Notes: generated by a model not told the origin, from the sequence alone. Positions 1 through 6,856 are shown, counted from the stretch's first letter. The stretch: 11,542 nucleotides of DNA from Burkholderiales bacterium (GCA_020846575.1 JADLDQ010000387.1:1-11542), one strand, 5' to 3'. Made by a program: numbers and translations.

Positions 1-425
1 AGGCGCTCGGCGTGCTGATCGCCGGCGACATGGTGCTGCCGCGCATCTCCACCAACGTGAGCGTGCCCTCCTCGCAGCCCGACGGAAATCCGCTCGCCCT
101 GTTTCTCGCCTCGCTCGAGCGTTTCGAGGCGCTGCCTGCCGGCACGCTGGTGCTGCCCTCGCACGGATTGCCCTTCCGCGGCGTGCGCGAGAGGATGGTG
201 CAGCTGCGCGAGCACCATCGCCAGCGCCTCGCCGAGCTCGCCCAGGCCTGCGACCGGCCGCGCACCGCCGCGGAAGTGATCGGGACGCTGTTCCGGCGCA
301 AGCTCGACAGCCAGCAGCTCTACTTCGCGATGGGCGAGGCGATGGCGCACCTGCACTACCTGCACGCCGAGGCGCGCCTGTCGCGCATCGATGAGCGCGG
401 CCTGCTGCGCTACACGACCCGATGA
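1..425 (+). CDS. Metallo-beta-lactamase-fold hydrolase, C-terminal part (5' end outside window)
   Basis: The reading frame is open from the window edge to a TGA at 423-425, so only about the last 140 residues are present. The visible part starts in the C-terminal half of an MBL-fold domain. GDMVLPR looks like the strand carrying the late metal-ligand Asp, and LPSHGLPF carries the last metal-ligand His. A helical C-terminal region follows (RERMVQLREHHRQRLAEL and onward), as in MBL hydrolases that carry a winged-helix-like tail. The family hydrolyses thioesters, phosphoesters or lactones with a di-metal centre; the substrate here cannot be told. Only about 25 bases separate it from phaC on the same strand, so co-transcription is likely and a role in acyl-thioester or PHA-related metabolism is possible, but that is context only. 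The N-terminal HxHxDH motif, which would confirm the family, is outside the window. Confidence 0.8.
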   Translation, partial: ALGVLIAGDMVLPRISTNVSVPSSQPDGNPLALFLASLERFEALPAGTLVLPSHGLPFRGVRERMVQLREHHRQRLAELAQACDRPRTAAEVIGTLFRRKLDSQQLYFAMGEAMAHLHYLHAEARLSRIDERGLLRYTTR

Positions 426-450
426 GCGCGCACCGCCATCCCAGGAGCGA

Positions 451-2316
451 ATGCCCGGGCACGCAGCGACGGGGCAGCGCCCCGTGAGCACCGAGCCTCC
501 AGTCGAGGATCGCGAGGAGGCGGCGCGCGTGTTCGCCGAGGTGGCGCACAAGAGCAGCCGGCTGCTCGCCGAGTTCATGCAGCGCCACGCGGACGGGAAC
601 GGTTTCAAGTTCAACGACGAGTTCGGCCTCGCCCAGGCCTTCATGGAGCTGTGGGCCGGCTTCCTCCTCAATCCCTGGAAGTTCGCCGAGCTTCAGGCGA
701 AGATCGCCTTCGACCACGCGGCGCTGTGGCAGCGCTCCTGGCTGCGCCTGTGGGGCCAGGCGGTGGTCCCGGTCGCCGAGCCGGCGAAGGACGACCGGCG
801 CTTCCGCCACGAGGATTGGGAGGCGCATTTCCTCTTCGACTACATCAAGCAGTCCTACCTCATCACCGCGCGGCACTTGCGCCAGTCGGTGGCGGGGGCG
901 GATCACCTGCCCGAGGAGACCCGCAGGAAGGTGGACTTCTTCACCCGCCAGTACGTCGATGCGCTGGCGCCCTCCAATTTCGCGCTCACCAACCCGCAGG
1001 TGCTGCGCGAGACGCTGCGCTCCGGCGGCCAGAACCTGCTCAAGGGCATGTCCAACCTGCTGGACGACCTGGAGCGCGGCCGCATCTCGATGACCGACGA
1101 GTCCGCCTTCGAGGTGGGCCGGAACGTCGCTGCCATGCCGGGCAAGGTGGTGTTCCAGAACGAGCTGATGCAGCTGATCCAGTACGCGCCGCTCACCGAG
1201 ACGGTGTACAGGCGGCCGCTGCTCATCATCCCGCCGTGGATCAACAAGTACTACATACTCGACCTGCGCGAGGACAACTCGTTCATCCGCTGGGCCTCGT
1301 CCCAGGGCCACACGGTGTTCGTCATCTCCTGGGTGAATCCCGACGAGAAGCTCGCCGGCAAGAGCTTCGAGGATTACATGTTCGAGGGGCCGCTGGCGGC
1401 GCTGGAGGCCATCGAGCGCGCCCTCGGCGAGCGCGAGGTGAATCTGATCGGATACTGCCTGGGGGGGACGCTGCTGGGCGCGATGCTCGCCTGGATGACG
1501 CAGAAGGAGGCGGCGGGAGAGCCGCCGCGGCACCGGGTCGCCTCGGCCACCTTCTTCGTCGCGCTGCTCGACTTCGCGATTCCCGGCGAGCTGGGCGTGT
1601 TCATCGACGAGGCGCAGCTCGACAACCTCGAGCGGCGCATGGCCGAGCGCGGCTACCTCGCGGGCTCGGAGATGGCCACCACCTTCAACCTGCTGCGCGC
1701 CAACGACCTGGTGTGGTCGTTCGTGATCAACAACTACCTGCTCGGCAAGGAGCCGTTCCCGTTCGACCTGCTGTACTGGAACTCCGACTCCACGCGCATG
1801 CCGGCGCGCATGCACGGCTTCTATCTGCGCAACATGTACCTGAAGAACGCGCTCAAGGATCCGGGCGGCGTAACCCTGGCCGGGGTGCCGCTCGACCTGC
1901 GCACCATCCGCGTGCCGGCCTACTTCGTCTCCACCGCCGAGGACCACATCGCGCCCTGGCATTCCACCTACCGCGGTGCGCGCCTGCTCTCGGGACCGGT
2001 GCGCTTCGTGCTCGGGGGCTCCGGCCACATCGCCGGCATCGTCAACCCGCCCGCGGCCACGAAATACTGCTACTGGGAGAACGCCGGCCTGCCCGAGACG
2101 CCCGAGCAATGGCAGGCGGGGGCGAGCCGCCGCGAGGGCTCGTGGTGGAAGGACTGGCAGGCCTGGATCGGCGTGCTGAACGGGGAACAGGGCGAACAGC
2201 ACGGTGGCGAGCGGGTGCCGGCGCGGGTTCCCGGGGCCGGCGGACTCCCGGCGATCGAGGATGCGCCGGGATCCTACGTCAGGGTGAGGGCGGGGAACGC
2301 GCAGGAGGGCGGGTGA
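451..2316 (+). CDS. phaC: Class I poly(3-hydroxyalkanoate) synthase PhaC
   Basis: Polymerises (R)-3-hydroxyacyl-CoA into polyhydroxyalkanoate at the surface of cytoplasmic granules. The alpha/beta-hydrolase core carries the lipase-like box GYCLGG with nucleophile Cys336, Asp498 in STAEDHIAPW and His526 in GGSGHIAGI. These match the Cys-Asp-His triad of the Cupriavidus necator enzyme (319/480/508) with a constant offset of 17-18 residues. Other class I signatures are TDESAFEVGRNVA, NKYYILDL, PFDLLYWN and the C-terminal PAIEDAPGSYV. At 621 residues it is slightly longer than the usual 590 or so. I chose ATG 451 because AGGAG (443-447) precedes it, although the 3-base spacing is short. GTG 484 (610 residues, starting with STEPPVED) is a real alternative, and an ATG at 391 overlaps the upstream gene and is unlikely. 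There is no phaA or phaB in view. The stop codon lies inside a 20-bp tandem duplication. Confidence 0.96.
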   Translation: MPGHAATGQRPVSTEPPVEDREEAARVFAEVAHKSSRLLAEFMQRHADGNGFKFNDEFGLAQAFMELWAGFLLNPWKFAELQAKIAFDHAALWQRSWLRLWGQAVVPVAEPAKDDRRFRHEDWEAHFLFDYIKQSYLITARHLRQSVAGADHLPEETRRKVDFFTRQYVDALAPSNFALTNPQVLRETLRSGGQNLLKGMSNLLDDLERGRISMTDESAFEVGRNVAAMPGKVVFQNELMQLIQYAPLTETVYRRPLLIIPPWINKYYILDLREDNSFIRWASSQGHTVFVISWVNPDEKLAGKSFEDYMFEGPLAALEAIERALGEREVNLIGYCLGGTLLGAMLAWMTQKEAAGEPPRHRVASATFFVALLDFAIPGELGVFIDEAQLDNLERRMAERGYLAGSEMATTFNLLRANDLVWSFVINNYLLGKEPFPFDLLYWNSDSTRMPARMHGFYLRNMYLKNALKDPGGVTLAGVPLDLRTIRVPAYFVSTAEDHIAPWHSTYRGARLLSGPVRFVLGGSGHIAGIVNPPAATKYCYWENAGLPETPEQWQAGASRREGSWWKDWQAWIGVLNGEQGEQHGGERVPARVPGAGGLPAIEDAPGSYVRVRAGNAQEGG

Positions 2317-2345
2317 AGACCCCGCAGGGCGGGTGAAGACCCCGC
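2306..2345. repeat. Perfect 20-bp tandem duplication across the phaC stop codon
   Basis: The unit AGGGCGGGTGAAGACCCCGC occurs at 2306-2325 and again, without mismatch, at 2326-2345. The phaC TGA (2314-2316) is in the first copy, so a second, out-of-frame TGA follows 20 bases later. Each unit contains GCGGG and CCCGC separated by 7 bases, so the duplication also doubles a small hairpin. Confidence 0.95.
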
Positions 2346-2346
2346 C
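2328..2346. terminator. Possible bidirectional terminator hairpin between convergent phaC and dsbA-like gene
   Basis: GGCGGG (2328-2333) and CCCGCC (2341-2346) form a 6-bp stem with a 7-base loop, and the first repeat copy can form the same stem one base pair shorter. It lies between the phaC stop and the end of the convergent gene at 2362. A second inverted repeat, CGGCCGT/ACGGCCG (2346-2352 and 2364-2370), follows at once and reaches into the last codons of the minus-strand gene. There is no U-tract on either strand, so this is a structural call only. Confidence 0.4.
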
Positions 2347-2361
2347 GGCCGTGCTGTCCGG

Positions 2362-3000
2362 CTACGGCCGTTCCCTTCGGGCCCTGGCGACCAACTGCTC
2401 CACCACCTGCACCAGCTGCCGGGTGCCGTTCGCCATGCGCGCGCTGGAGAGGTAGCGGCCGTCCACCACGATGGTGGGCACGCCGCGCGCGCCGTAGGCC
2501 TTCATCAGGGCCCGGCTCTCCTCGACCTTGCGGGTGATCTGCGGCGCGTGGTACAGCGCGAAGAACTTGCCGCGGTCCACGCCGTTGCGGCTCACCCAGT
2601 CGAGCATCACTTTCTCGTCGCCGAGATCGACGCCGTCGAAGTGCAGGTTGTCGTACACCGGCCAGTGCAGGCGCGGCATCTGGCCCAGGGCCTCCAGGGA
2701 GTAATAGAGCTTCGCCAAGCGCTCCCAGCTCTGCAGGTTCTCGACCGAGAGCGCCGGCACGCGCCGCAGCGCGACCTGGTCGGACGCCTGCGCGAGCCAG
2801 CGCGCCAACTGCGGCTGCAGTTCATAGCACACCGGGCAGCCGTAGTAGAAGAACTCGACGACCTCGACGCGGTTTCCGGCCGGCGCCGGTACGCGCGGGC
2901 TGATCTCGGTGAAGGATCCGGCTGCCTGCGCGTGTACGCCCGGGGCGAACCCGAGCGTCCAGACGGCGATACCGAGGCAAAGGGCTCGCAGTGTGTTCAT
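2362..3000 (-). CDS. DsbA-family periplasmic thiol:disulfide oxidoreductase, CPVC active site
   Basis: Predicted secreted thioredoxin-fold protein of 212 residues. Residues 1 to about 25 form a signal peptide (hydrophobic core followed by VHAQA), so it should act in the periplasm. The redox site is Cys55-Pro-Val-Cys58 in EFFYYGCPVCYEL, and the cis-proline loop is GVPTIVVDGRYL with Pro175. The fold and many positions match the DsbA encoded at 3708-4394 (EFF-Y-CPxCY-L-P, RRVPA, YY-LEALG, GVP-IVVDGRYL), so the two are paralogues. CPVC in place of CPHC should change the redox potential; the His of CPHC is what makes DsbA strongly oxidising. This one may be a dedicated or weaker oxidase, or a reductase partner. 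I chose ATG 3000 because GGAG (3006-3009) sits 5 bases upstream. A GTG two codons earlier is in frame but overlaps that ribosome binding site. It is divergent from the rhodanese gene, with 114 bases between the two starts. Confidence 0.9.
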   Translation of the reverse strand: MNTLRALCLGIAVWTLGFAPGVHAQAAGSFTEISPRVPAPAGNRVEVVEFFYYGCPVCYELQPQLARWLAQASDQVALRRVPALSVENLQSWERLAKLYYSLEALGQMPRLHWPVYDNLHFDGVDLGDEKVMLDWVSRNGVDRGKFFALYHAPQITRKVEESRALMKAYGARGVPTIVVDGRYLSSARMANGTRQLVQVVEQLVARARRERP

Positions 3001-3051
3001 CGTCACTCCGCCGCGTGGCTCGCGCCGGTTCGATACTGCCAGAATTCGATT

Positions 3052-3073
3052 TCGCGATGAAGCACGATCGCGA
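3052..3073. promoter_or_regulatory. Inverted repeat in divergent promoter region (operator candidate)
   Basis: TCGCGAT (3052-3058) and ATCGCGA (3067-3073) are perfect 7-bp inverted arms separated by 8 bases. The repeat lies between the divergent dsbA-like and rhodanese genes and ends 7 bases before the proposed -35 element of the latter. The form suits a dimeric repressor or activator site, but no regulator gene is in the window. Confidence 0.4.
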
Positions 3074-3079
3074 TTCGGC

Positions 3080-3108
3080 TTGATTCACCGCACGGCGCTT
3101 CGTATGCT
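3080..3108 (+). promoter_or_regulatory. Sigma70-type promoter of the rhodanese gene, probably leaderless
   Basis: TTGATT (3080-3085) and TATGCT (3103-3108) each match 4 of 6 consensus bases and have the ideal 17-base spacing. Transcription would then begin at about 3114-3116, that is at the ATG at 3115. The gene has no recognisable Shine-Dalgarno sequence, which agrees with a leaderless transcript. Confidence 0.45.
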
Positions 3109-3114
3109 GGTGCG

Positions 3115-3642
3115 ATGCCGGATCGAATACTGGCTTGCGCGCTGGCGCTCGCGTTCTCCGCTGCGGCCCTCGCCTACGCCGACGAGGAGCGGGACTGGGG
3201 CGTGGCGCCCGTCCTGTCGCTGCGCCAGGCGCCTTACTCGGCGCCGACGCCTCTGCGCGTGCCCGGGGCCCGCACCGTGCATACCGACGAGCTCAAGCGG
3301 CTGCTCCAGGGCGGCGCCGCGCCGCTCATCCTGGACGTCGCGGGCGGCAGCGACCATCTTTCGCTGCCCGGGGCGATCTGGCTGCCGGATCTCGGGCGCG
3401 GCGCGAGCTTCATCGACACCATCCAGGCCCGGGCCGCCGAGCAGCTCGCGTCCCTGACGCTGGGCAACCGTGGCAGGGCGCTGGTGTTCCTGTGCGTGGA
3501 TCCGCAGTGCTGGCTGTCGTACAACGCGAGCCTGCGGGCGATCAGCCTGGGCTATACCAGCGTCTTCTGGTACCGCGGCGGCATCCTCGCCTGGCGCAGC
3601 GCAGGCCTGCCGCTCGAACCGGTGACGGCACTCGACAGGTAG
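3115..3642 (+). CDS. Secreted rhodanese-like protein with Cys-x4-Cys-Trp motif (PQQ-associated CxxCW-type family)
   Basis: A 175-residue protein with a signal peptide (residues 1 to about 22, ALALAFSAAALAYA) and a single rhodanese-like domain. The family signs are VPGARTVHTDEL, LILDV, LPGAIWLPDLGRG, FLCVDPQCWLSYNASLRA and GYTSVFWYRGGILAWRSAGLP. Cys127 occupies the rhodanese catalytic position; Cys132 and Trp133 complete the motif that names the group known as PQQ-dependent catabolism-associated CXXCW motif proteins. Those are usually found near pyrroloquinoline-quinone alcohol dehydrogenases and c-type cytochromes, and their biochemical role is not established. No PQQ gene is present here; the neighbours are two DsbA-type proteins, which suggests a role in periplasmic sulfur or thiol handling. 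The ATG at 3115 is the only good start; no upstream in-frame ATG or GTG was found and no ribosome binding site is visible. The stop lies in a 17-bp tandem duplication. Confidence 0.85.
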   Translation: MPDRILACALALAFSAAALAYADEERDWGVAPVLSLRQAPYSAPTPLRVPGARTVHTDELKRLLQGGAAPLILDVAGGSDHLSLPGAIWLPDLGRGASFIDTIQARAAEQLASLTLGNRGRALVFLCVDPQCWLSYNASLRAISLGYTSVFWYRGGILAWRSAGLPLEPVTALDR

Positions 3643-3660
3643 GGGCACTCGGCAGGTAGG
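3627..3660. repeat. 17-bp tandem duplication across the rhodanese-gene stop codon
   Basis: GGCACTCGACAGGTAGG (3627-3643) is followed directly by GGCACTCGGCAGGTAGG (3644-3660), with one mismatch. The first copy contains the TAG stop (3640-3642); the copy of that TAG at 3657-3659 is out of frame. Confidence 0.9.
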
Positions 3661-3671
3661 TCGCCGCAGCC

Positions 3672-3707
3672 GCGGCAGGCGCCTCGCGACGGCGCCCGCT
3701 CTGCCGC
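3672..3707. terminator. Bidirectional terminator hairpin between convergent rhodanese gene and dsbA
   Basis: GGCGCC (3678-3683) and GGCGCC (3691-3696) pair around a 7-base loop. Outside them GCGGCAG (3672-3678) and CTGCCGC (3701-3707) can extend the stem with an interior bulge. The structure ends exactly at the dsbA stop codon and 29 bases after the rhodanese stop. It is strongly GC-paired without a clear U-tract. Confidence 0.45.
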
Positions 3708-4394
3708 TTATTTCGCCGGGGTTGCCTTCTTCGCCGGCCCCTTTGCTTCCGCCGCGGGCTTGCGCGTGGCCCTTACCTGCGCGATGAGGAAGTCGGCCAC
3801 CGCCAGGGTATCGCGCGGGTTGGGCTGCGCGAGCGCGAGGTAGCGGCCGTCCACGACGATCGCGGGGACGCCTTCCAGCCGGTAGGCGCCGGTGATCTGG
3901 TTGGCGCGCTTGGTCTTGCTGTCCACGGAGAAGGATTTCAGCGCCGCCTCGAACTTGGCCGCACCCATGCCCTGCTTGGACAGCCACGCGGTGATCCACT
4001 TGAGGTAGTCGTTGCCGCGCTGCTTCACGCCGCCCTCCTTGTGGATGGCATCGAACAGCTTCATCTGCACCCGGTCGACCTCGCCGAGCGCTTCGAGCGC
4101 GTAATAGACACGGGCGTCCAGCGCCCATTCCGCGTCGAACACCGCGGGCACGCGGCGGAACTGCGCATCGGCGGGAAGCTTCTTCACCCAGGCTTCGAGC
4201 GAGGGCTCCAGGGCGTAGCAGTGGGGGCAGCGGTACCAGAAGAACTCCAGCACCTCGATCTTTCCCGGCGTCTCGGTGGGCTGGGGCGCCTGCAGCACCA
4301 GGAAATCCTTGCCGGCCGCCGGCATGCGGCCCTGGCCATGGGCGGCGAATGAGATGGCGGCGGCGAGCGCGGCGGCCAGAAGGCGTATCAGCAT
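3708..4394 (-). CDS. dsbA: Thiol:disulfide interchange protein DsbA
   Basis: Periplasmic oxidase that introduces disulfide bonds into secreted proteins and is normally re-oxidised by DsbB. The 228-residue product begins with a signal peptide (residues 1 to about 20, ending AAHGQ). Cys56-Pro-His-Cys59 in EFFWYRCPHCYALEP is the classical DsbA site, and GVPAIVVDGRYL with Pro177 is the cis-proline loop. The C-terminus has an unusual Ala/Lys/Pro-rich tail (about the last 20 residues, ending PAKKATPAK). This tail is probably disordered and is absent from the CPVC paralogue. The start ATG 4394 has GGAG (4401-4404) 6 bases upstream. It follows the SPOR gene by 57 bases on the same strand, and argS lies further upstream; argS, SPOR protein, dsbA is a recurring betaproteobacterial order. 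Confidence 0.95.
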   Translation of the reverse strand: MLIRLLAAALAAAISFAAHGQGRMPAAGKDFLVLQAPQPTETPGKIEVLEFFWYRCPHCYALEPSLEAWVKKLPADAQFRRVPAVFDAEWALDARVYYALEALGEVDRVQMKLFDAIHKEGGVKQRGNDYLKWITAWLSKQGMGAAKFEAALKSFSVDSKTKRANQITGAYRLEGVPAIVVDGRYLALAQPNPRDTLAVADFLIAQVRATRKPAAEAKGPAKKATPAK

Positions 4395-4433
4395 GAGGGG
4401 CTCCGGATAATGGGCGACTGGAGGGCGAGTTGC

Positions 4434-4449
4434 GCCCGCCTTGGCGGGC
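4434..4449 (-). other. Intercistronic hairpin between SPOR gene and dsbA
   Basis: GCCCGCC and GGCGGGC are separated by two bases, which gives a 6-7 bp GC stem two bases beyond the SPOR-gene stop codon. No U-run follows on the minus strand. It may cause partial termination or protect the 3' end of the upstream message, and so set different levels for the two genes. Confidence 0.45.
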
Positions 4450-4451
4450 TC

Positions 4452-5051
4452 TCAGGGACTGGCCGTGCTGCGCACTTTGACCAGGCTCGCGTCGATTCCG
4501 TTCTGCGCGAGCTGCGAGCGCGCATTGTTGAGGTCGTCGATCCTGCGGTAGGGTCCCAGCCGCACGCGATACCAGACGCCTTTGTCGGGAATCGCGATGG
4601 GCTCGACGCCCGATTCCAGCCCGAGCAATGCGAGCCTCGCCTTCAGGTTGTCCGCATCGGCCGGGTTCTGGAACGCCCCGGCCTGCAGGAAATAGGTCTC
4701 GCCCGACTCGGCCTCGCCCGTCTTCCCGGCGGCCTCCTTGTCCTTGACGGTGGCCTGCTTCAACTGCTCGCTGGTGACCGCCTCCTCCTGTCCGGGCAGG
4801 ATGCGGTAGAAGTCGAAGCGGGGCTTGCCGTCGTTCGCCTGCGCGGCGGGCGGCGCATCCTTCAGGTTCTGCCCGGTTGCCGCAGGGGTCTCGGGCGGCT
4901 TCTGGCGCTGCAGGAAGGGGACCGGCGTCTTGAAGAAGAAGACCGCCACGGCGGCCGATGAGCCCACGCCGAGGAGAAAGCCGACGAACACGCCCAGCAA
5001 CAGCCCGCCGCCGCGCCTGCCTGACTGCCTTGGTCTGTGGTCCCTTGCCAT
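4452..5051 (-). CDS. SPOR-domain inner-membrane protein (FtsN-like position in operon)
   Basis: A 199-residue bitopic membrane protein. It has a short basic cytoplasmic start (MARDHRPRQSGRR), one transmembrane segment at about residues 15-40 (GGLLLGVFVGFLLGV through AVAVFFF), and a Pro/Ala/Gln-rich periplasmic linker that includes PRFDFYRILPGQEE. A C-terminal SPOR domain spans about residues 117-195 (YFLQAGAFQNPADADNLKARL, VWYRVRLGPYRRIDDLNNAR). SPOR domains bind glycan strands lacking stem peptides, which are enriched at the septum, so a role in cell division is likely. FtsN has the same layout, but essential-FtsN function cannot be shown from sequence alone, so I give no symbol. The ATG at 5051 has only a weak GGGA upstream. 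A CGGCCG/CGGCCG hairpin sits just before it in the 72-base gap after argS, and may reduce translation. Confidence 0.92.
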   Translation of the reverse strand: MARDHRPRQSGRRGGGLLLGVFVGFLLGVGSSAAVAVFFFKTPVPFLQRQKPPETPAATGQNLKDAPPAAQANDGKPRFDFYRILPGQEEAVTSEQLKQATVKDKEAAGKTGEAESGETYFLQAGAFQNPADADNLKARLALLGLESGVEPIAIPDKGVWYRVRLGPYRRIDDLNNARSQLAQNGIDASLVKVRSTASP

Positions 5052-5123
5052 TCATCCCGGCCGGAAGGCGGCCGCTCTGCGCTTCGCGCCGGCGGGCCCC
5101 GGATCGGTCCTTTTCGTTCGCGC

Positions 5124-6794
5124 CTACATTTTCTCCGGGGCGCCGACGCCGATCAGCGCCAGGGCGTTGCGAATCACCACTTTCACCGCCGCCGCCAGCG
5201 CCAGCCGTGCGCGCCGCGGCGCCGGTTCGGGCACCAGGATGCGCTCGGCATTATAGTAACTGTGAAAATCGGCCGCCAGTTCGCGCAGGTAGAAGCAGAT
5301 CTGGTGCGGCGCCTGCTCGCGCGAAGCCTCCTCCAGCATCTCGCCGTAGCCGCCCAGTCGAGCGAGCAGCGCTATCTCGCGCGCGCCGGTGAGCGCCGAG
5401 AGGTCCGCGCCCGACAGTGCGCCCGCGCTGGCGGCTTCCTCGGGATGGCGCGCCCGCCACTGCTCGAGCACCGAGCACACCCGGGCGTGCGCGTACTGCA
5501 CGTAGTACACCGGGTTCTCGTCCGACTGCGAGCGGGCGAGGTCCAAGTCGAACACGAACTCGGTGTCCGCCTTGCGCGATACCAGAAAGAAGCGCGTCGC
5601 GTCGCGCCCGGCCTCGTCGATCAGGTCGCGCAGCGTCAGGTAAGAGCCGGCGCGTTTGCTGATCTTCACCTCCTCGCCGCCGCGCATCACCGTCACCATC
5701 TTGTGCAGCACGTAGTCCGGGTAGCCCGGCGGGATGCCGCGTCCGAGCGCCTGCAGGCCGATACGCACCCGGGTCACGGTGCTGTGGTGGTCGGAGCCCT
5801 GCACGTTGATCACCTTGCGGTAACCGCGCTCCCACTTGGTGAGGTGGTAGGCGACGTCGGGCACGAAGTAGGTGTACGCGCCGTCGGACTTGCGCATCAC
5901 GCGGTCCTTGTCGTCGCCGTACTCGGTGGTGCGCAGCCAGAGCGCGCCGTCGCGCTCGTAGGTCTTTCCGGCGGCTACGAGCGCCGCCACCGTCGCATCG
6001 ACCCGCCCGTCCGCGTACAGGGAGGATTCCAGGTAGTGGTTGTCGAAGCGCACCCCGAAGGCCTGCAGGTCGCGGTCCTGCTCCGCCCTGAGTTCGGTCA
6101 CCGCGAAGCGCCGGATCGCCTCCAGGTCGTGCGCAGCGCCCGCACTGCTGCCGGCATCCGAGGCAAGATACTTCTGCGCGATCTCCGCGATGTACTCTCC
6201 GTGATAGCCGTCCTCGGGGAACTGCGAGGGCAGGCCGAGCGCCTCGCGCGCGCGCGCCTGCACCGAGAGTGCGAGCGCCCGGATCTGGGCGCCGGCATCG
6301 TTGTAGTAGAACTCGCGGGTGACGCGCAAGCCCTGCGATTCCAGCAGCGCCGCGATCGAATCGCCGAGCGCGGCCTGCCGGCCGTGGCCCACGTGCAGCG
6401 GCCCGGTGGGATTGGCGGAAACGAACTCCACCATCACCGCCTGCCCCTGGCCGCGCGCGCTGCGGCCGAAGGCGTGGTCCTTCTCCAGGATAGTCGTGAC
6501 GGCATGCTGCTTCGCCGCCGGGCGCACCCGCAGGTTGATGAAGCCGCCGCCGGCCACCTCGGCCGATTCCAGCCATTCGGAGCCGGGCAGCGCCTGCACC
6601 AGCGCCTGCGCGATGTCGCGGGGCGGGCGCTTCAGGTTGCGGGCGAGCTGCATCGCGGCCGGGCAGGAGAAGTCCCCGTGCCGAGCCTGCTTGGGGCGCT
6701 CCAGCGTGATCACCGTCGCGGGTTCCTCGGGCGCGACGCGCGCCAGCGCGCGGATCAGCAACTCGGTCAGGTGGGAGCGGATTTCGGCGGACAT
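5124..6794 (-). CDS. argS: Arginyl-tRNA synthetase
   Basis: Class I synthetase that charges tRNA-Arg in the cytoplasm. The 556-residue length is close to the family norm. The N-terminal add-1 domain occupies about residues 1-100. The HIGH signature is His134-Val-Gly-His137 in NPTGPLHVGHGR, followed by EFYYNDAGAQ. The KMSKS counterpart is Lys377-Ile-Ser-Lys-Arg381 in VKISKRAGSYLTLRDL, a variant common in bacterial ArgRS. NPVYYVQYAHAR opens the C-terminal DALR-type anticodon-binding domain. The ATG at 6794 gives the expected N-terminus, but I see no good Shine-Dalgarno sequence before it. It is first in the group argS, SPOR protein, dsbA, and a perfect TATAAT lies about 63 bases upstream. It is separated from priA by 257 bases that contain a tandem repeat. 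Confidence 0.98.
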   Translation of the reverse strand: MSAEIRSHLTELLIRALARVAPEEPATVITLERPKQARHGDFSCPAAMQLARNLKRPPRDIAQALVQALPGSEWLESAEVAGGGFINLRVRPAAKQHAVTTILEKDHAFGRSARGQGQAVMVEFVSANPTGPLHVGHGRQAALGDSIAALLESQGLRVTREFYYNDAGAQIRALALSVQARAREALGLPSQFPEDGYHGEYIAEIAQKYLASDAGSSAGAAHDLEAIRRFAVTELRAEQDRDLQAFGVRFDNHYLESSLYADGRVDATVAALVAAGKTYERDGALWLRTTEYGDDKDRVMRKSDGAYTYFVPDVAYHLTKWERGYRKVINVQGSDHHSTVTRVRIGLQALGRGIPPGYPDYVLHKMVTVMRGGEEVKISKRAGSYLTLRDLIDEAGRDATRFFLVSRKADTEFVFDLDLARSQSDENPVYYVQYAHARVCSVLEQWRARHPEEAASAGALSGADLSALTGAREIALLARLGGYGEMLEEASREQAPHQICFYLRELAADFHSYYNAERILVPEPAPRRARLALAAAVKVVIRNALALIGVGAPEKM

Positions 6795-6856
6795 GGCGGC
6801 AGCGGTTGCGCAGCGTGGAAGAGCTGCCGCGGCAGGCGGCAGGCGGAAGGGACCGG

